Origin: Paralichthys olivaceus
Taxonomy: Eukaryota > Chordata > Actinopteri > Pleuronectiformes > Paralichthyidae
Length of the DNA: 64,000 bases
NCBI RefSeq assembly: GCF_024713975.1
Contig: NC_091094.1
Coordinates: 20,110,501 to 20,174,500 of the forward strand
Reading direction: 5' to 3'
A program made the position numbers and the translations under genes. The notes beneath the pieces were generated by a model that was given only the letters and a program-made list of their open reading frames with translations, ran no database searches and was not told the origin of the DNA. Each line of letters begins with the position of its first letter. Positions within the stretch are counted from its first letter, which is position 1. Of the stretch, positions 56,687 to 64,000 are shown in pieces.

Positions 56687-57239
56687 TCACAGCTCAGTCA
56701 GGGAGACAACAGCCTTCTCAGCCCCTGGAATTGTACAAAAGACTGACAGTCAGCAGGACCAACCACCCGGCCGCCATCATGCTTTCTCCCAGTCTGTCTA
56801 TCCTCTGTCCTCCTCTTGCTCATCCACGTATCAGCTGCAGAAGAGTGTCCTAAATGCTGATTCACTGCCACTGCAGGAATTTTAATGTGAAACTAATTCT
56901 GTTTCGGTCATGCTCCGGGCGATGACTGCTCTGTTAAAGATAAATGTTGGTTGAGGGTAAAACATTTGCGCAAGGTGGTGACATTATATGCCTGATTTCC
57001 CTCTAGAACCCAAAGATGTTCATTGTACAATAATGACATGAAGAAAGAAAAGGAAAAATCTGACAGTGGAGAAGCAGGAACCAGAGAAAAGAATTTAAAC
57101 TTAAGAATAACAATGTTCCTTTGATGTTCCATGTTTCCCGTCATTCGACCATTCATATCAACTTGTTATAACACTATTAACTAATAACATTGTCCAGATA
57201 TCATAAGGTAAATGCAGGTAGCACTTTTTGAAAACAGTT

Positions 57240-57620
57240 ACAAAGTGTCTTAAAATAAACAAGACAGCAAATAAATAAAATAAACTAATCCGATAAAATC
57301 AGGAAGTAGATGTGTGTTTTAGGATGGGATGACACTGACTCATGATTTCCTCAGACAAGTTGTCTCGTAGCGTTGGGGCCCTGACAGCGAAGACAGTGAG
57401 AAAATTCCGCCTGAGGATCACAAACCACACAAAGGTTCATACTGGATTAAAAGATCTCAAATTAAATCAGGAGCTGTGACGGGCCTTAAAGGTGATCAAC
57501 AAGATCCTAAAATCAACCCTAAAACAAATAGGGAGCCAGATGTAGAGAGACTAACACAGATGTGATGGTTCCACTAAACAGTTGAGCTTCTGAGCCCTGA
57601 CCAGTCTGAAGAAAGTCTGT
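57240..57620. mobile_element. L2-related interspersed repeat fragment
   Basis: Carries, in order, TTTCCTCAGACAAGTTGTCT, GTTGGGGCCCTGACAGCGAA, GGAGCTGTGACGGGCCTTAA, ATCAACAAGATCCTAAAATC and TAGGGAGCCAGATG. These segments are typical of a non-LTR repeat common in percomorph genomes. Recognised by eye only. Confidence 0.55.
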
Positions 57621-57922
57621 TAGTTTATCTACAGTTTCCAGTGGATCATAAGGACAATATGATATCAGCATGTCAACCAGGAATACCTCCACTAATGGTC
57701 AACAAAGTATAAATATGAAATAAAAAAATATATGATGAAATATAAAAAAATACTATGGATGTTGATGAGTTTTAGGCTCTTCAACTCCTCTGGTACTTCA
57801 CTGCTTCACTGTTCTTCTGGATTCTATCATACATGTTGCATGCAGCAAGTTGTACTTCAAAATAAATGATGCATCATCTGCACAAAATCCTCCATACTAA
57901 ATGTCTTCCATTTCATGTCTAG

Positions 57923-57969
57923 GACAACGCTGTGCGAATGAGTGATTGATGCCAACTCCGCTTCTTCAG
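57923..57969 (+). other. PTPRA: Candidate PTPRA non-coding exon 2
   Basis: A 47-base segment between a CATGTCTAG acceptor and a TTCAG|GTAAAC donor, 235 bases before the exon with the start codon. It contains an ATG (codon start at 57939) followed immediately by a stop, so it is untranslated apart from a minimal upstream frame. Confidence 0.4.
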
Positions 57970-58209
57970 GTAAACAACATGTAACACGCAGGCTATCATA
58001 ATACAAGTATTTCATTTTCATTGACATGTATTATCTTCCAAAAATGAGCATGTCGGTTTATGATTGAAGAAGAAATATAGCTGGTTATATAACACATAAA
58101 TCCTTAATCTTTTGGTCCTAATGCATAACATTTCTGGGTTCTCATATCTCAGTGATACTCATAAGTTTTGTTTTTGACTCATATCTTTGTGTTCCTTATG
58201 TAGGGCAGA

Positions 58210-63791
<5,582 letters not shown>

Positions 63792-64000
63792 GTACGCACT
63801 CAAGCACACAACCTCTGATAATGTACTGTAGCCGGAGATTCACCTTCACCCTAGAGAAGTGCTTCTGTACATCAGAGGCACCTCTATGTCATATTTTTAT
63901 ATATATAATATATAAAAATATTATAAGGTTATCTGATGTCAGATTATATTATGATTTAATGAACAAATCCACATATTTTTGATGAGGGGAAGATGAAACA

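Larger units (their letters stand above)
45463..57922 (+). other. PTPRA: PTPRA intron 1 (about 12.5 kb)
   Basis: No coding gene found. It contains G-runs (around 46249 and 48629-48643), a long AT-rich repeat (about 50932-52190) with a nested miniature element, another inverted miniature element (53133-53460), R1 repeat copies (53540-53680 and 54820-55010), an OTX-type motif cluster (56545-56686) and an L2-like fragment (about 57240-57620). Confidence 0.6.

Overview
The window is nuclear DNA of a teleost fish, most likely a percomorph. The evidence is intron-rich vertebrate genes with GT-AG borders, compact introns, long CA/TG microsatellites, and dispersed repeats of types common in fish genomes (a Tc1-like relic, L2-type LINE tails, a TTAA-bounded miniature element). 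It contains no bacterial operon, phage, CRISPR array, rRNA or recognisable tRNA.

Layout. (1) 1-10880, + strand: the 3' part of calpastatin (CAST), the inhibitor of calpain proteases. I place 25 coding exons, all of phase 0, carrying four A-B-C inhibitory repeats. (2) 12221-13400 and 19147-22115, - strand: tandem CD8A and CD8B, the two chains of the cytotoxic T-cell co-receptor. They share exon layout and intron phases. CAST and CD8A are tail to tail. (3) 26123-32867, - strand: a protein with four matrin/U1-type zinc fingers and a charged Ser/Lys/Arg-rich tail, best matched to ZMAT1. (4) 33951-42631, + strand: IDH3B, the beta subunit of mitochondrial NAD-dependent isocitrate dehydrogenase, with two alternative last exons. 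It is head to head with the zinc-finger gene. (5) about 45000 to the window end, + strand: the 5' part of PTPRA, a receptor tyrosine phosphatase. It has a CpG-rich non-coding first exon, a first intron of about 12.5 kb, and then signal peptide, mucin-like ectodomain, transmembrane and juxtamembrane exons. The phosphatase domains lie beyond the window.

The genes are ordinary, independent vertebrate loci and do not form one pathway. The exceptions are CD8A and CD8B, whose products pair, and IDH3B next to PTPRA, an association also known on human chromosome 20p13. I found no convincing undescribed system. The most interesting signals are the duplicated IDH3B terminal exons with a UG-rich/TGCATG regulatory tract, a splice donor overlapping a stop codon in both CD8 tails, recent module duplication in CAST, a G-quadruplex motif upstream of CD8A, two perfect short hairpins, and several repeat families present in multiple copies.

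All exon borders were read by eye from GT/AG sites, frame continuity and protein similarity. Every reconstructed reading frame closes, but none has been checked against transcripts.
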